Shown here: one piece after another, positions 53,090 to 62,243 of the stretch | How positions within the stretch are numbered: the stretch's first letter is position 1 | Layout: each line of letters starts with the position of its first letter | Origin: Aridibaculum aurantiacum | GTDB taxonomy: Bacteria; Bacteroidota; Bacteroidia; Chitinophagales; Chitinophagaceae | NCBI RefSeq assembly: GCF_017355875.1 | Contig: NZ_JAFEWC010000001.1 | Coordinates: 1,736,001-1,800,000, forward strand | Reading direction: 5' to 3' | DNA length: 64,000 bases | The notes under the pieces: generated by a model | Databases searched by the model: none | What the model saw: only the letters and a program-made list of their open reading frames with translations | Told to the model about the DNA's origin: nothing | Translations under genes and position numbers: made by a program

Positions 53090-53794
53090 TTACACCTTGC
53101 CTTTCCTGATCCACTTTCTATACAGGCTTACCAGCTTAGGCTGCGGGATGTTTAGCTTGTATAAAATATAGATAACAAAAAAGATCGCCTGAAGTTTTAC
53201 GTAGCCATTTTCCCTGTATTTCCTATCGGAAGTGGTGACCGCGTAGGGAATGATAGTGAAGGAGAATTGTTTTCTAAGCCTAGTTATAATCTCTTGGTCT
53301 TCCAAAATGATATGCGCTTCATCAAAACCTTGCACTGCCTCAAAAGCATGGCGTGTTACAAAAAGGCTCTGGTCCCCAAACCTGATGGCATTGATGTCGA
53401 ACCTTGTGAGCCACGCATTCATCTTCAAGAAATAGCTGGTTGTATTGAAGCGTAACCGAAAGCAACCACAAGCAATTTTATTTTTTACTGCTTTAGTTAT
53501 TTCTGCCAATGCATTTGCCGGTGGGTAGCTATCTGCATGAAGAAAATATATTATATCGCCAGTGGCATGTTTTGCAGCTGCATTCATTTGCTTTGCACGG
53601 CCTTTTCCACCAACTACCACAGTTGCTCCTACCTGTTCAGCCAATGCTATAGTTGCATCCGTACTGCCACCGTCAGCTACAATTATCTCTTTCAATGATT
53701 GACCACCGGGTAACTGTTGTAAATAAGTAAGCAGTTTTGGTAGTTCTTGTTCTTCGTTATAAGTGGGAATGATGATGCTAATGGTCGGCGGCAT
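53090..53794 (-). CDS. Glycosyltransferase family 2 (TIGR04283-type)
   Basis: 234 residues from the ATG at 53794 (MPPTISIIIPTYNEEQEL); upstream open sequence lacks similarity. The GT-A core has IIVADGGSTDAT, GGKGRAKQMNAAA, DIIYFLHADSYPP (DxD-like) and FGDQSLFVTRHAFEAVQGFDE. This GRAxQMN block is diagnostic of the TIGR04283 group, named for an arsenosugar pathway in some organisms. No arsenosugar radical SAM gene is present here, so that name should not be taken as function. Possibly in an operon with the FMN reductase gene 34 bp downstream. Confidence 0.87.
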   Translation of the reverse strand: MPPTISIIIPTYNEEQELPKLLTYLQQLPGGQSLKEIIVADGGSTDATIALAEQVGATVVVGGKGRAKQMNAAAKHATGDIIYFLHADSYPPANALAEITKAVKNKIACGCFRLRFNTTSYFLKMNAWLTRFDINAIRFGDQSLFVTRHAFEAVQGFDEAHIILEDQEIITRLRKQFSFTIIPYAVTTSDRKYRENGYVKLQAIFFVIYILYKLNIPQPKLVSLYRKWIRKGKV

Positions 53795-54127
53795 TGGTTG
53801 GTTCAAATCTTCTTCGTTTTGTTTATTTCCAGTAAGTACAAAGAAAGCAACCTGTTTCAAGAATGGAAATGTTTCCTTCAATTGAATGCGGTTCTGACCA
53901 GGCGACCCTGGCAAATTGTTTTCCGTTACAAGTAAAAGTTACTATACATTCGCTGCTTTCCGCCGGCTGTCTGTCATGGTTCACCTGTAGCAGGATGTTA
54001 AATATATTGCAGGGTTCCAGTTTTTCCGTAAAATATTCCTGCTTCCTTTGCAGCTTTTCTGCATATTTCCCCTACTTTTGCAGCCGATATAAGAAAAAAT
54101 AAAACTTGGTGTCTTAAAAAATCACAG
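53795..54127. other. 333-bp gene-free stretch between GT2 and rpsO (divergent)
   Basis: Holds the rpsO promoter (TTTG at 54047-54050, TACTTTTG at 54073-54080) and the upstream region of the GT2 gene. No gene or RNA motif beyond that was recognised. Confidence 0.4.
54047..54080 (+). promoter_or_regulatory. rpsO promoter, TTTG-N22-TACTTTTG
   Basis: The best Bacteroidota-type promoter of the window: -33 TTTG (54047-54050) and -7 TACTTTTG (54073-54080) with 22-bp spacing, 47 bases before the rpsO ATG. Confidence 0.7.
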
Positions 54128-54400
54128 ATGTCGTATCTAACTACAGAAAAAAGGGCAAACATATTTGCCGAATATGGCGGAAACGCAAAAAATACTGGGT
54201 CTATTGAAGGACAAATCGCTCTTTTGACTGAGCGCATTCAACAAATCTCCAAGCATCTACAAGCTAACAAAAAAGATTTTTCTACTCAACGTGGTCTTAT
54301 GAAAATGGTAGGACAACGTAAAAGTTTATTGATGTACCTAAGCAAGCATAACCTAAGCGGTTACCGTGCTTTGATTGAAAAACTTGGATTGAGAAAATAA
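54128..54400 (+). CDS. rpsO: 30S ribosomal protein S15
   Basis: 90 residues, full length. [16 protein letters not shown] and [29 protein letters not shown] are the conserved 16S-rRNA-binding helices. It organises the platform of the small subunit. As in many bacteria, pnp lies directly downstream, with an 11-bp hairpin in the gap. Confidence 0.97.
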   Translation: MSYLTTEKRANIFAEYGGNAKNTGSIEGQIALLTERIQQISKHLQANKKDFSTQRGLMKMVGQRKSLLMYLSKHNLSGYRALIEKLGLRK

Positions 54401-54420
54401 CTTTTTCTGCATGATATAAC

Positions 54421-54456
54421 CTATTCCCAACTGTCCTTAATAGCGGTTGGGAATAG
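54421..54456 (+). terminator. Hairpin between rpsO and pnp (terminator or processing site)
   Basis: CTATTCCCAAC (54421-54431) pairs with GTTGGGAATAG (54446-54456), 14-base loop, followed by TTGTTTGT. In E. coli the rpsO-pnp gap carries a terminator and an RNase III site used in PNPase autoregulation, so either role is possible here. Confidence 0.6.
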
Positions 54457-54553
54457 TTGTTTGTATACGTGCCTTAGCTGCTATACTTTTTAACGGGCTT
54501 GCATAGTACCATTTATCCCCCTCTTTGTACTTGTAGCCAAAAATCAACTAACT

Positions 54554-56848
54554 ATGTTGTCACAACCAACTAGTGTTACTTTCGATATAGGCGCAGGCCG
54601 CGAGGTAACCATAGAAACCGGGAAGCTAGCCCGGCAGGCCGACGGTGCTGTTACTGTTCGCCAGGGTAATTGTATTTTACTAGCTACAGTTGTAGCAAAC
54701 AAAGAACCCAGAGAAGGACAAGATTTCTTTCCCCTGTCTGTAGATTACCAGGAAAAGTTCGCTTCTGCCGGACGTATCCCAGGTTCATTTTTTAAGCGCG
54801 AAGCACGACTGAATGATTATGAGGTTCTAACCAGCCGACTGATCGACCGTGCACTTCGTCCGCTATTCCCTGAAGATTATTTCTGCGATGTGCAGGTGCT
54901 GATCAGCCTTATTTCAAGTGATGCAGAGGTTTTGCCTGATGCATTGGCTTGCCTGGCTGCGTCTGCTGCACTGGCAGTTTCTGATATTCCCATCAAAGAG
55001 ATCATTAGCGAAGTAAGAGTAGCCAGGATTGATGGTGAGATTGTTGTTAATCCTTCTCGTACACAATTGGCTAAAGCTGAATATGAATTCATCATTGCAG
55101 CTACTGAAAAGAACCTGATGATGGTGGAAGGTGAAGCGAAAGAATGTTCTGAAGCTGACCTTGTAGAAGCATTGCAGGTTGCTCACGATGCTATTCGTGT
55201 TCACATAGCTGCACAGCGTGAACTACGCGGTAAGGTGGGTATAACTGCAGTACGCGAGTATAAGCGCCCTGAGCAAAATGAAGAGCTTAAGAAAAAAGTA
55301 GAAGAATTTGCAAGAGATAAGGTTTACCAGGTATCTAAAAGCTTTGGTAGCAAGCACGAACGTAGCGAAGGATATGCTGCTATAAAAGACGAGGTTATTG
55401 CAAGTCTTGGCGAAGAAGTGACGGACGCAGAGAAGAAGCTTGCAAAAAAATATTACGAAGACCTGAAGTGGGAAGTAGTAAGGAATATGATGTTGGAAGA
55501 TCGCGTTCGTTTAGATGGACGTGGATTGGAAGATGTTCGTCCTTTGGCAATGGAAGTAGATCCGCTGCCAACTCCACACGGTTCTGCATTATTCACTCGT
55601 GGTGAAACACAATCTCTTACCACTGTAACTTTCGGTACCAAACTAGATGAACTATTGATTGAAAGCGCTGCTAAATCTGATTACAGCAATTTCATTCTTC
55701 ACTATAATTTCCCTCCATTTTCTACCGGTGAGGTCAAAATGATGCGTGGTGTAGGAAGGAGAGAAGTAGGTCATGGTAACCTGGCAATGCGCAGCTTGAA
55801 GCAGATGATGCCGGGTAATGATTATCCTTATACTGTACGTATCGTTTCAGATATTTTAGAAAGTAATGGTTCTTCTTCAATGGCTACTGTATGTGCGGGT
55901 TCACTTGCACTTATGGATGCTGGTGTGCCTTTCGCTAAGCATGTAAGTGGTGTAGCAATGGGATTGATCACACGTGAAGATGGTAAATACGCCATTCTTA
56001 CCGACATCCTTGGTGATGAAGATCACCTGGGTGATATGGACTTCAAAGTAACTGGTACACGCGATGGTATCTGTGGTGTACAAATGGATATCAAGGTGGA
56101 TGGTCTTAGCATGGAAGTGATGACCGAAGCGTTGGAGCAAGCTCGTCGCGGCCGTCTTCACATACTTGATGCAATGTATGAGTGTATGCCAGCTGCCCGT
56201 GCAGATGTTAAGCCTCATGCTCCAAGAATGGAGAAACTGTTCATTGATAAAGAATTCATTGGTGCGGTTATCGGGCCACAGGGTAAAGTGATACAAGAGA
56301 TCCAACGTGAAACAGGAACTACCATCAATCTTGAAGAGGTTGGTAATGTAGGTGAAGTAAGCATTTTCTCTCCTGAGAAAGAAGGATTGGATAAGGCTGT
56401 AGCGTGGATCAAGAGCATCGTTGCTGTTCCTCAAGTGGGTGATGTTTACGAAGCAACTGTGAAAGGAATTAAAGAATTCGGTGCATTCGTTGAATTCATG
56501 CCGGGCAAACAAGGTTTATTGCACATAAGTGAAATAAGCTGGAAGCGCCTGGAGACCATGGAAGGCGTATTGAATGAAGGTGATGTGGTAAAGGTGAAGC
56601 TGATCGGTCTTGATCCTAAGACTGGTAAGTTCAAATTGAGCCGCAAAGCACTCATGCCTAAACCAGATTTCGCACCACGCGAAGGCGGTGATGGTGGTCG
56701 TCCGCAAGGTGGAAACAGGGACGGTGGTAACCGCGATGGCGGAAACCGTGAGCATGGTTCTAATCGTGAACACCGCGGCAACCGTGAACAAGGTCCTCGC
56801 AGAGATCAATCTAATTCTGCACAGAACAACGAAGGACAAGACAATTAA
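54554..56848 (+). CDS. pnp: Polyribonucleotide nucleotidyltransferase (PNPase)
   Basis: 764 residues. Domains in order: RNase PH 1 (about 15-145), helical linker (150-235), RNase PH 2 (about 325-460), KH (about 555-615, with IGAVIGPQGKVIQEIQ), S1 (about 622-690, VGDVYEATVKGIKEFGAFVEF). A ~60-residue Gly/Arg/Asn/His-rich tail with repeated GNR and DGG/EH units follows. It degrades RNA phosphorolytically from the 3' end and can add tails. The RGG-like tail beyond the S1 domain is longer than in E. coli PNPase and may add RNA binding. A terminator hairpin follows. Confidence 0.96.
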   Translation: MLSQPTSVTFDIGAGREVTIETGKLARQADGAVTVRQGNCILLATVVANKEPREGQDFFPLSVDYQEKFASAGRIPGSFFKREARLNDYEVLTSRLIDRALRPLFPEDYFCDVQVLISLISSDAEVLPDALACLAASAALAVSDIPIKEIISEVRVARIDGEIVVNPSRTQLAKAEYEFIIAATEKNLMMVEGEAKECSEADLVEALQVAHDAIRVHIAAQRELRGKVGITAVREYKRPEQNEELKKKVEEFARDKVYQVSKSFGSKHERSEGYAAIKDEVIASLGEEVTDAEKKLAKKYYEDLKWEVVRNMMLEDRVRLDGRGLEDVRPLAMEVDPLPTPHGSALFTRGETQSLTTVTFGTKLDELLIESAAKSDYSNFILHYNFPPFSTGEVKMMRGVGRREVGHGNLAMRSLKQMMPGNDYPYTVRIVSDILESNGSSSMATVCAGSLALMDAGVPFAKHVSGVAMGLITREDGKYAILTDILGDEDHLGDMDFKVTGTRDGICGVQMDIKVDGLSMEVMTEALEQARRGRLHILDAMYECMPAARADVKPHAPRMEKLFIDKEFIGAVIGPQGKVIQEIQRETGTTINLEEVGNVGEVSIFSPEKEGLDKAVAWIKSIVAVPQVGDVYEATVKGIKEFGAFVEFMPGKQGLLHISEISWKRLETMEGVLNEGDVVKVKLIGLDPKTGKFKLSRKALMPKPDFAPREGGDGGRPQGGNRDGGNRDGGNREHGSNREHRGNREQGPRRDQSNSAQNNEGQDN

Positions 56849-56866
56849 TATTATTGATGATCATAG

Positions 56867-56897
56867 AAAATGGCCTGTTTACAGGCCATTTTTATTT
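56867..56897 (+). terminator. pnp terminator
   Basis: AAAATGGCCTGT (56867-56878), a TT loop, ACAGGCCATTTT (56881-56892), then TATTT. A 2-base loop means the top pairs probably open. It overlaps the upstream end of the prmA frame, supporting the later prmA start. Confidence 0.75.
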
Positions 56898-56908
56898 ACA
56901 AAAATTCT

Positions 56909-57724
56909 ATGGCTGATTACTTAAAAATAGAGATACCTGTTACGGATGCACAGGTAAAAGATCAACTGCTGGCTGTTTTATCTCTTATGGATTTTGAAGG
57001 TTTTGAAGAGACAGACACTGCTGTTTTAGCTTACCAGGAGCAGGATAAATTTGAAGAAGCTGAGCTAAAGATGATCATCGACCAATTTGGTCTGACCTAT
57101 TCAGTTTCTACAGAACCTCAACAAAACTGGAACGCACTATGGGAAAGCAATTTTGATCCTGTAGTAGTAGAAGATTTCTGTGCTATCCGTGCTCATTTTC
57201 ATGAACCTATTGCGTCAGCAAAACATGAAATATTGATAACGCCAAAGATGAGTTTTGGAACTGGTCATCATGCAACAACTTACCTAATGGTAAAAGAGAT
57301 GAGCCAGGTTGATTTTGATGGTAAAGTGGTGGCTGACTTTGGTACAGGTACGGGAATACTAGCCATACTAGCAGAAAAGCTTGGCGCTAAGGAGGTGGTA
57401 GCAATTGATTATGATGAATGGAGCATTGAGAACACCAAGGAAAATGTAGAAAACAACGGCTGCTCAGCTATTGCTGTACTTAAGCTTGATCATTTTGGCG
57501 TCAGCCAAAAGTTCGACATAATCCTGGCCAACATCAATAAAAATGTGATACTGGATAATTTAGCCGGCCTTGCAAATGGCCTTGCCAGCGGTGGGTTATT
57601 ATTGTTAAGTGGCTTACTTAAATCTGATGAAACTGAAGTGATTGCTGCATGTGAAGCGAAAGGTCTTAAGTGGAAACACACGAACGAAAGGAACAACTGG
57701 ATCACCATCATGTTATCATATTAA
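56909..57724 (+). CDS. prmA: Ribosomal protein L11 methyltransferase
   Basis: 271 residues from the ATG at 56909 (MADYLKIEIPV). The upstream in-frame start at 56870 lies inside the pnp terminator and is unlikely. The N-terminal substrate-recognition domain has LWESNFDPVVVEDFCAIRA, the SAM site has KMSFGTGHHATT and VVADFGTGTGILAILAEKLGA, and the catalytic NIN motif follows as ILANINKNVI. It trimethylates L11 at several lysines. Transcription after the terminator needs read-through or a promoter I did not identify. Confidence 0.93.
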   Translation: MADYLKIEIPVTDAQVKDQLLAVLSLMDFEGFEETDTAVLAYQEQDKFEEAELKMIIDQFGLTYSVSTEPQQNWNALWESNFDPVVVEDFCAIRAHFHEPIASAKHEILITPKMSFGTGHHATTYLMVKEMSQVDFDGKVVADFGTGTGILAILAEKLGAKEVVAIDYDEWSIENTKENVENNGCSAIAVLKLDHFGVSQKFDIILANINKNVILDNLAGLANGLASGGLLLLSGLLKSDETEVIAACEAKGLKWKHTNERNNWITIMLSY

Positions 57725-57768
57725 CAATTTTGGACCGTTTAAGCCGTTTTTAATTAACCGCTTAACCT

Positions 57769-57776
57769 TATTTTTG
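57769..57776 (+). promoter_or_regulatory. -7 promoter element (TATTTTTG) of plsY
   Basis: Perfect TAnnTTTG 26 bases before the plsY ATG at 57803. No -33 TTTG at the standard spacing. Confidence 0.5.
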
Positions 57777-57802
57777 CCCTCCCAGCTAAAAACCAACACC
57801 TG

Positions 57803-58453
57803 ATGAATGAATTTCTTCTGATTGTAGTGGCATATGTCATAGGCTCTATTCCAACTTCCGTTTGGGTAAGTAAATACTTTTTTGGAATAGATATCCGTGA
57901 CTATGGTAGTGGCAATGCAGGAGCAACCAATACCTATCGTGTGCTTGGTTCCAGGTGGGGAACATTTGTAATGGTAGCTGATGTTTTAAAAGGAGTTATT
58001 GCTACCTCTCTTTATATTCTTATTCCTTATTATTTGCAAGATGAATGGCACCGTACAAACCTGATGGTTGGTTTAGGTTTAGCTTCAGTGCTTGGTCATA
58101 TATTCCCGGTTTTTGCCGATTTTAAAGGTGGTAAGGGTGTAGCTACTCTATTTGGAATGGTAATAGCTATTCAGCCATTAGTAGCCATCTGTTGTGTAGG
58201 TGTTTTTTTGTTGGTGCTTTATCTAACGCGTTTTGTTTCTCTTAGTTCAATTTTGGCAAGTATAGCATTTGCTGTTTTTATTCTTTTCATTTTCAACGAG
58301 AAGGAAACCTTATACAGGGTATTTGCCGTAGCGGTGGCGTTAATGGTTATACTGACGCACCAGAAAAATATCAACCGCATTCTTAACGGCACAGAAAGCA
58401 AAGTGCCTATTTTAAAGTATAGGGACAGGCGCAGGAGCCGCAGGAAGTTTTAG
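57803..58453 (+). CDS. plsY: Acyl-phosphate:glycerol-3-phosphate acyltransferase
   Basis: 216 residues with about five to six transmembrane helices. Active-site motifs are all visible: the first as GSGNAGATNTYRVLG, the second as FKGGKGVAT, and the third as LTRFVSLSSI. PlsY acylates glycerol-3-phosphate with acyl-phosphate in phospholipid synthesis. The C-terminus ends in a basic RDRRRSRRKF tail. Confidence 0.95.
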   Translation: MNEFLLIVVAYVIGSIPTSVWVSKYFFGIDIRDYGSGNAGATNTYRVLGSRWGTFVMVADVLKGVIATSLYILIPYYLQDEWHRTNLMVGLGLASVLGHIFPVFADFKGGKGVATLFGMVIAIQPLVAICCVGVFLLVLYLTRFVSLSSILASIAFAVFILFIFNEKETLYRVFAVAVALMVILTHQKNINRILNGTESKVPILKYRDRRRSRRKF

Positions 58454-58577
58454 CTGCTGCTGCTTTTCTTTTAGGAAATATTTCTACAGTCCCTCATTAA
58501 ACTCATTCTCAATAAGTTCGATCATAGCGTCAATCCTGTTGGTATTATTATTGTTTATTGCTAACAAAATTTGAACT

Positions 58578-59396
58578 ATGAAAAAATCAATGTCCTTGTT
58601 GAGTATAGGCACCATGATGCTGGTTGTGGCCTGTACAACCAACGCAATCACCGGAAGAAGACAACTCTCTCTCGTTCCTGAGAGCCAATTACAGCAAATG
58701 GCTCAAACTGAATACCGATCTTTTTTAAGCCAGAATAGGGTAGTAGCGCCTTCGCAAAATAAAGATGCTGAAATGGTGCGCAGGGTAGGAAGCCGTATTG
58801 CCAATGCCGTTACCAGTTATTATAAAGGGCAGGGGCTGGCTAATGAAATTCAAAACTACCAGTGGGAATACAATTTAGTTAATGATAATTCGGTGAACGC
58901 ATGGTGTATGCCGGGCGGAAAGATTGTTGTTTATACAGGTCTTTTACCTGTTACTCAAAATGAAGCAGCACTTGCGGTAGTAGTAGGACATGAAGTAGCA
59001 CATGCTGTGGCTAAGCACGGAAGTGAAAGAATGAGCCAGGGACTTATTCAGCAATTAGGTGGTGTGGCGTTAGATGTAGCTTTATCAAGCCGTTCGCAAG
59101 AAACACGTGGACTATTTAATGCAGCATATGGAGTAGGTAGCCAGGTTGGTTATACGCTACCTCACAGCCGTAAGCAGGAACTGGAAGCTGATAGGCTTGG
59201 TTTGATCTATACAGCACTGGCAGGTTACAATCCACGCGAAGCCGTTCCTTTATGGGAACGAATGAAAGCAATGAGTGGTGGTAATCGTCCAGCAGAATTC
59301 ATGAGTACACACCCTGCAGAAGATACACGTATCAGGGAGCTTCAAAGAATGATGCCTGAAGCACTGAAATATTACAAACCTGCAGGTTCTAAATAA
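58578..59396 (+). CDS. M48 family metallopeptidase lipoprotein (LoiP/BepA-like)
   Basis: 272 residues. The signal peptide ends with a lipobox (MLVVACTTN, Cys about 19). The zinc site is HEVAHAVAKH (about 138-147) with the third ligand Glu in ELEADRLGL (about 210-218). GxxNAWCMPGGKIVVYTGLL, in parts, and STHPAEDTRI are conserved in this M48 group. It probably degrades or refolds damaged outer-membrane proteins in the periplasm. A good terminator follows. Confidence 0.92.
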   Translation: MKKSMSLLSIGTMMLVVACTTNAITGRRQLSLVPESQLQQMAQTEYRSFLSQNRVVAPSQNKDAEMVRRVGSRIANAVTSYYKGQGLANEIQNYQWEYNLVNDNSVNAWCMPGGKIVVYTGLLPVTQNEAALAVVVGHEVAHAVAKHGSERMSQGLIQQLGGVALDVALSSRSQETRGLFNAAYGVGSQVGYTLPHSRKQELEADRLGLIYTALAGYNPREAVPLWERMKAMSGGNRPAEFMSTHPAEDTRIRELQRMMPEALKYYKPAGSK

Positions 59397-59421
59397 TTAT
59401 TTTCGATCGTACAGTCTTGAT

Positions 59422-59455
59422 ATCCACCAATGTATTACCTTGGTGGATTTTTTTT
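59422..59455 (+). terminator. Terminator of the M48 peptidase gene
   Basis: ATCCACCAA (59422-59430), 9-base loop, TTGGTGGAT (59440-59448), then seven T residues. Confidence 0.82.
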
Positions 59456-59478
59456 ACGTGAAACTGCTGCAGAACCTG

Positions 59479-59486
59479 TACCTTTG
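59479..59486 (+). promoter_or_regulatory. -7 promoter element (TACCTTTG) of the YdeI-family gene
   Basis: Perfect TAnnTTTG 35 bases before the ATG at 59522. Confidence 0.5.
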
Positions 59487-59521
59487 CACCTTTATTAGGT
59501 AACCATAAATCTCTTTCACAT

Positions 59522-60202
59522 ATGTCTCAACAAAGTTTGTTGGAAAAGTTGCAGGTAGTTAATGAAAAGAATTTGTTGATCCAGGGTCTTCCTTCAAGCA
59601 TCGAAAAGCAGTTTGTAAAGTTATCTTACTCCAAAAATGTCACTCCTCTACTAAAGATCAAAAAGATCGATTTTGCTTTAGTTTTTGCCATCAACGCCAA
59701 CCAGTTGAACAGCATTTTGAAAGAAGTGATCCCTTGCCTGAACGGTGAAGGAAAATTATGGGTAGCTGCACCTAAGAGTTCCAGTAAAATTGCAAGCGAC
59801 TTAAATCGTGACTGTAGCTGGGATATTCTTTGTAACAACCATTACGAAAATGTAGAGCAGATAACGCTAGATCATGTATGGTCTGCTACCTTGTTTAAAA
59901 GATCTGCAAACGCAGCAGCAGTTAAATTAGAATGTAAACAAGTGGAAGAGGAAAGCTCAAATTCCGTTGATATCAAATCTGTTGATTTTGATAAAAACCT
60001 GGTAGTTCCTCCGGTAGAACTTGAAAAGATATTTACCCGCCACAAAAAAGCACACGAGGTTTTCCAAAATCTATCTGTAAAAGATCAGAAGGAATATGTA
60101 GAATGGATAGAAGGTGCGAAGCGGAAAGACACACGCAGCCGCAGGCTTGAAGCTACAGTTGAAAAACTACTCGCAGGTAAAAAGACACCATTAGAGAAAT
60201 AA
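59522..60202 (+). CDS. YdeI/OmpD-associated family protein
   Basis: 226 residues. The N-terminal ~135 residues resemble a DUF3052-type domain (LLIQGLPSSIEKQFVKLSYSKNVTP, in order). The C-terminal part has VVPPVELEKIFTRHKKAHEVFQNLSVKDQKEYVEWIEGAKRKDTRSRRLE, given here by blocks. The KEYVEWIExAKRxxTRxRR block is the OmpD-associated/YdeI signature. Function is not firmly known; YdeI-like proteins were linked to resistance against cationic peptides in enterobacteria. The protein lacks a signal peptide, so it is probably cytoplasmic. Confidence 0.8.
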   Translation: MSQQSLLEKLQVVNEKNLLIQGLPSSIEKQFVKLSYSKNVTPLLKIKKIDFALVFAINANQLNSILKEVIPCLNGEGKLWVAAPKSSSKIASDLNRDCSWDILCNNHYENVEQITLDHVWSATLFKRSANAAAVKLECKQVEEESSNSVDIKSVDFDKNLVVPPVELEKIFTRHKKAHEVFQNLSVKDQKEYVEWIEGAKRKDTRSRRLEATVEKLLAGKKTPLEK

Positions 60203-60225
60203 CTAAGAAGTTCTTGTATAAAAAG

Positions 60226-60253
60226 AAGAGGTGCAGTTGAAGCTGCACCTCTT
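60226..60253. terminator. Bidirectional terminator between converging genes
   Basis: AAGAGGTGCAG (60226-60236), loop TTGAAG, CTGCACCTCTT (60243-60253), then TTATTTT on the plus strand and A-rich sequence on the other side. Confidence 0.82.
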
Positions 60254-60314
60254 TTATTTTATAGCTATTCGTTTTATTTTTTAAACTTCTGTTCGCAGGC
60301 CTAGGATCAAAAGC

Positions 60315-62243
60315 TTATTTAAATATTACTGTACCTAACGCTTTTGTAATTTTCTGCTCTTCTTCTTTTAGTTGTGCGTGTACCCTTATCAGGTCCATCT
60401 GTTCTTCAAAAGATGTGGCTTTTTCAATGTCTTGCTGGTTCTCATCAAACATTCTTTTGATCTTACGCAGCTTGAAGTAATTCAGGCTCATGATCACATC
60501 CTGCCTGCTGGTGTCGCGGTTGTTTATGTTCAAGCCTTCCATGATCACATCCCACTTTGGACTCAGTTCGTATTGCTGTACGCTCAGGTTAACCACCTGC
60601 TTACGTATAGCCTCGTCTTCATGGTACAGCAATGATTTCAGTGTAGGTTGTTGACCCGCATAATAAAGGTCTTTATATACCTGTAACATCTGATCCAGTT
60701 CCCTGCTATCTATACTAAAAGAATCCAATTCATTTAAAATATAATCTGCTATTGTTTGCTCTTCATCCCATTGCTTCAGGCCAAATTCAAGCAATACCCT
60801 TATCAGGTTTTTCTCCTGGCGTTCATCCTGCTCAAGTAATAAACTAACATCGTCGGTAGGTGGTGGCTGGTTATCCCATTCCTGTGGCTCGGGTGGAAGA
60901 TCAGAAGGCTTTGCCCGTTCTTCCTTTTCCAGCTTCTCTCTCTTAAATTTATTTACAAGATTGGTGAAACCAGTTTCATCGATTTTTAAAATAGCAGAGC
61001 ATTGGCGGATATAGTCCTGCTGGCGCGTGAAGTCTTCCGTCTTATTGATTTTACTAAGCGTCTCTGCCACCTGGTTTACTACCGCACTTCGTTTACCTGA
61101 ATCATTACCTGCTTGCTGCAGCATTATATCCAGCTGGAAGATGATAAAGTCTTTCTTGTTCTCTTCTACAAAAGCCCTGAAGGCCGCAGCGCCTACTTTA
61201 TTTACATAACTATCCGGATCCTCTTTATCCGGTATTAGCACAAGCCTCACATTCAAACCTTCTTCAATGGCCATATCCAAACCGCGCAGTGCAGCTTTTA
61301 CACCTGCATTGTCACCATCATAGATAATTGTTAGGTTGTTTGTATGCTTCCTGATCAACCGTAGCTGATCAGTAGTAAGCGAGGTGCCGCCACTTGCTAC
61401 AACGTTTTCTATTCCTGCCTGGTGTAAGCTGATAACATCGGTATATCCTTCTACGAGCAGGCATTCATCAAATTTATCAATGGCTTGCCGGGCAAAGTAG
61501 GTGCCGTAGAGGATCTTACTTTTTATATAAAGCTCATTCTCCGGCGTGTTGATGTATTTAGGAGCGCGATCGTTATTCTTAATCAGCCTGGCTCCAAATC
61601 CTATTATTTTACCAGTGTGATTGTGCACCGGGAAAATGATCCTTCCTCTGTAGTTATCTACAGGTTCATCATTTCGTACTACCACCAATCCAGTCCGCTG
61701 TACATTCTCAATATTGAACTGGTTAGCGAGCAATGTCTTCGCAAGGTCATCCCTCGCTTCCAGGTTATATCCTAACTGGAACTTTTGGATGATCTCTTCC
61801 CTGAAGCCACGGTATTGCAGGTAGCTAAGTCCTACAGCCTTGCCTTCTTCCGTATCAAAAAGATTGCGTGAAAGATGTTTTTGTGCAAAGTTGTTGATGG
61901 CGTACAGGCTCTCTGCTACCTGCTGTTGTTGTCTTACCTCAGGGCTTACCTGCGTTTCCTCTACCTCCACATTGTATCGGACAGCCAGCCACTTCAGAGC
62001 CTCCACGTACGAGTACTTCTCGTGGTCCATCAGGAAGCCAATGGCATTGCCGCTTTTACCACAGCCAAAGCACTTATAGATTTCCTTACTTGGAGATACA
62101 GTGAAAGAAGGAGATTTCTCGTTGTGGAATGGACAATTCCCCAAATAATTGGCTCCACGCTTCTTAAGTTTCACAAATTCACCAACAATTTCCACAATAT
62201 CAATCCGGCTGGTAATCTGTTGTATGGTGTTAGGGGTAATCAT
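60315..62243 (-). CDS. dnaG: DNA primase
   Basis: 642 residues. CHC2 zinc finger with C37, H40, C58, C61 (NCPFHNEKSPSF and YKCFGCGKSG), catalytic core with a TOPRIM domain (about 255-345, LLVEGYTDVISLHQAGI, and the acidic IIYDGDNAG), and a C-terminal helicase-binding region (about 450-642). It makes RNA primers for replication. It stands apart from rpsU and rpoD, as is usual in Bacteroidota. Convergent with the YdeI-family gene. Confidence 0.95.
   Translation of the reverse strand: MITPNTIQQITSRIDIVEIVGEFVKLKKRGANYLGNCPFHNEKSPSFTVSPSKEIYKCFGCGKSGNAIGFLMDHEKYSYVEALKWLAVRYNVEVEETQVSPEVRQQQQVAESLYAINNFAQKHLSRNLFDTEEGKAVGLSYLQYRGFREEIIQKFQLGYNLEARDDLAKTLLANQFNIENVQRTGLVVVRNDEPVDNYRGRIIFPVHNHTGKIIGFGARLIKNNDRAPKYINTPENELYIKSKILYGTYFARQAIDKFDECLLVEGYTDVISLHQAGIENVVASGGTSLTTDQLRLIRKHTNNLTIIYDGDNAGVKAALRGLDMAIEEGLNVRLVLIPDKEDPDSYVNKVGAAAFRAFVEENKKDFIIFQLDIMLQQAGNDSGKRSAVVNQVAETLSKINKTEDFTRQQDYIRQCSAILKIDETGFTNLVNKFKREKLEKEERAKPSDLPPEPQEWDNQPPPTDDVSLLLEQDERQEKNLIRVLLEFGLKQWDEEQTIADYILNELDSFSIDSRELDQMLQVYKDLYYAGQQPTLKSLLYHEDEAIRKQVVNLSVQQYELSPKWDVIMEGLNINNRDTSRQDVIMSLNYFKLRKIKRMFDENQQDIEKATSFEEQMDLIRVHAQLKEEEQKITKALGTVIFK

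Noticed and set aside
53090-53794. Arsenosugar biosynthesis locus
   Set aside because: Only the TIGR04283-type glycosyltransferase is present. No radical SAM or methyltransferase of that pathway is adjacent.
55901-56512. 203-codon minus-strand frame inside pnp
   Set aside because: Antisense to the conserved RNase PH/KH part of pnp. Composition is unnatural and there is no start context.
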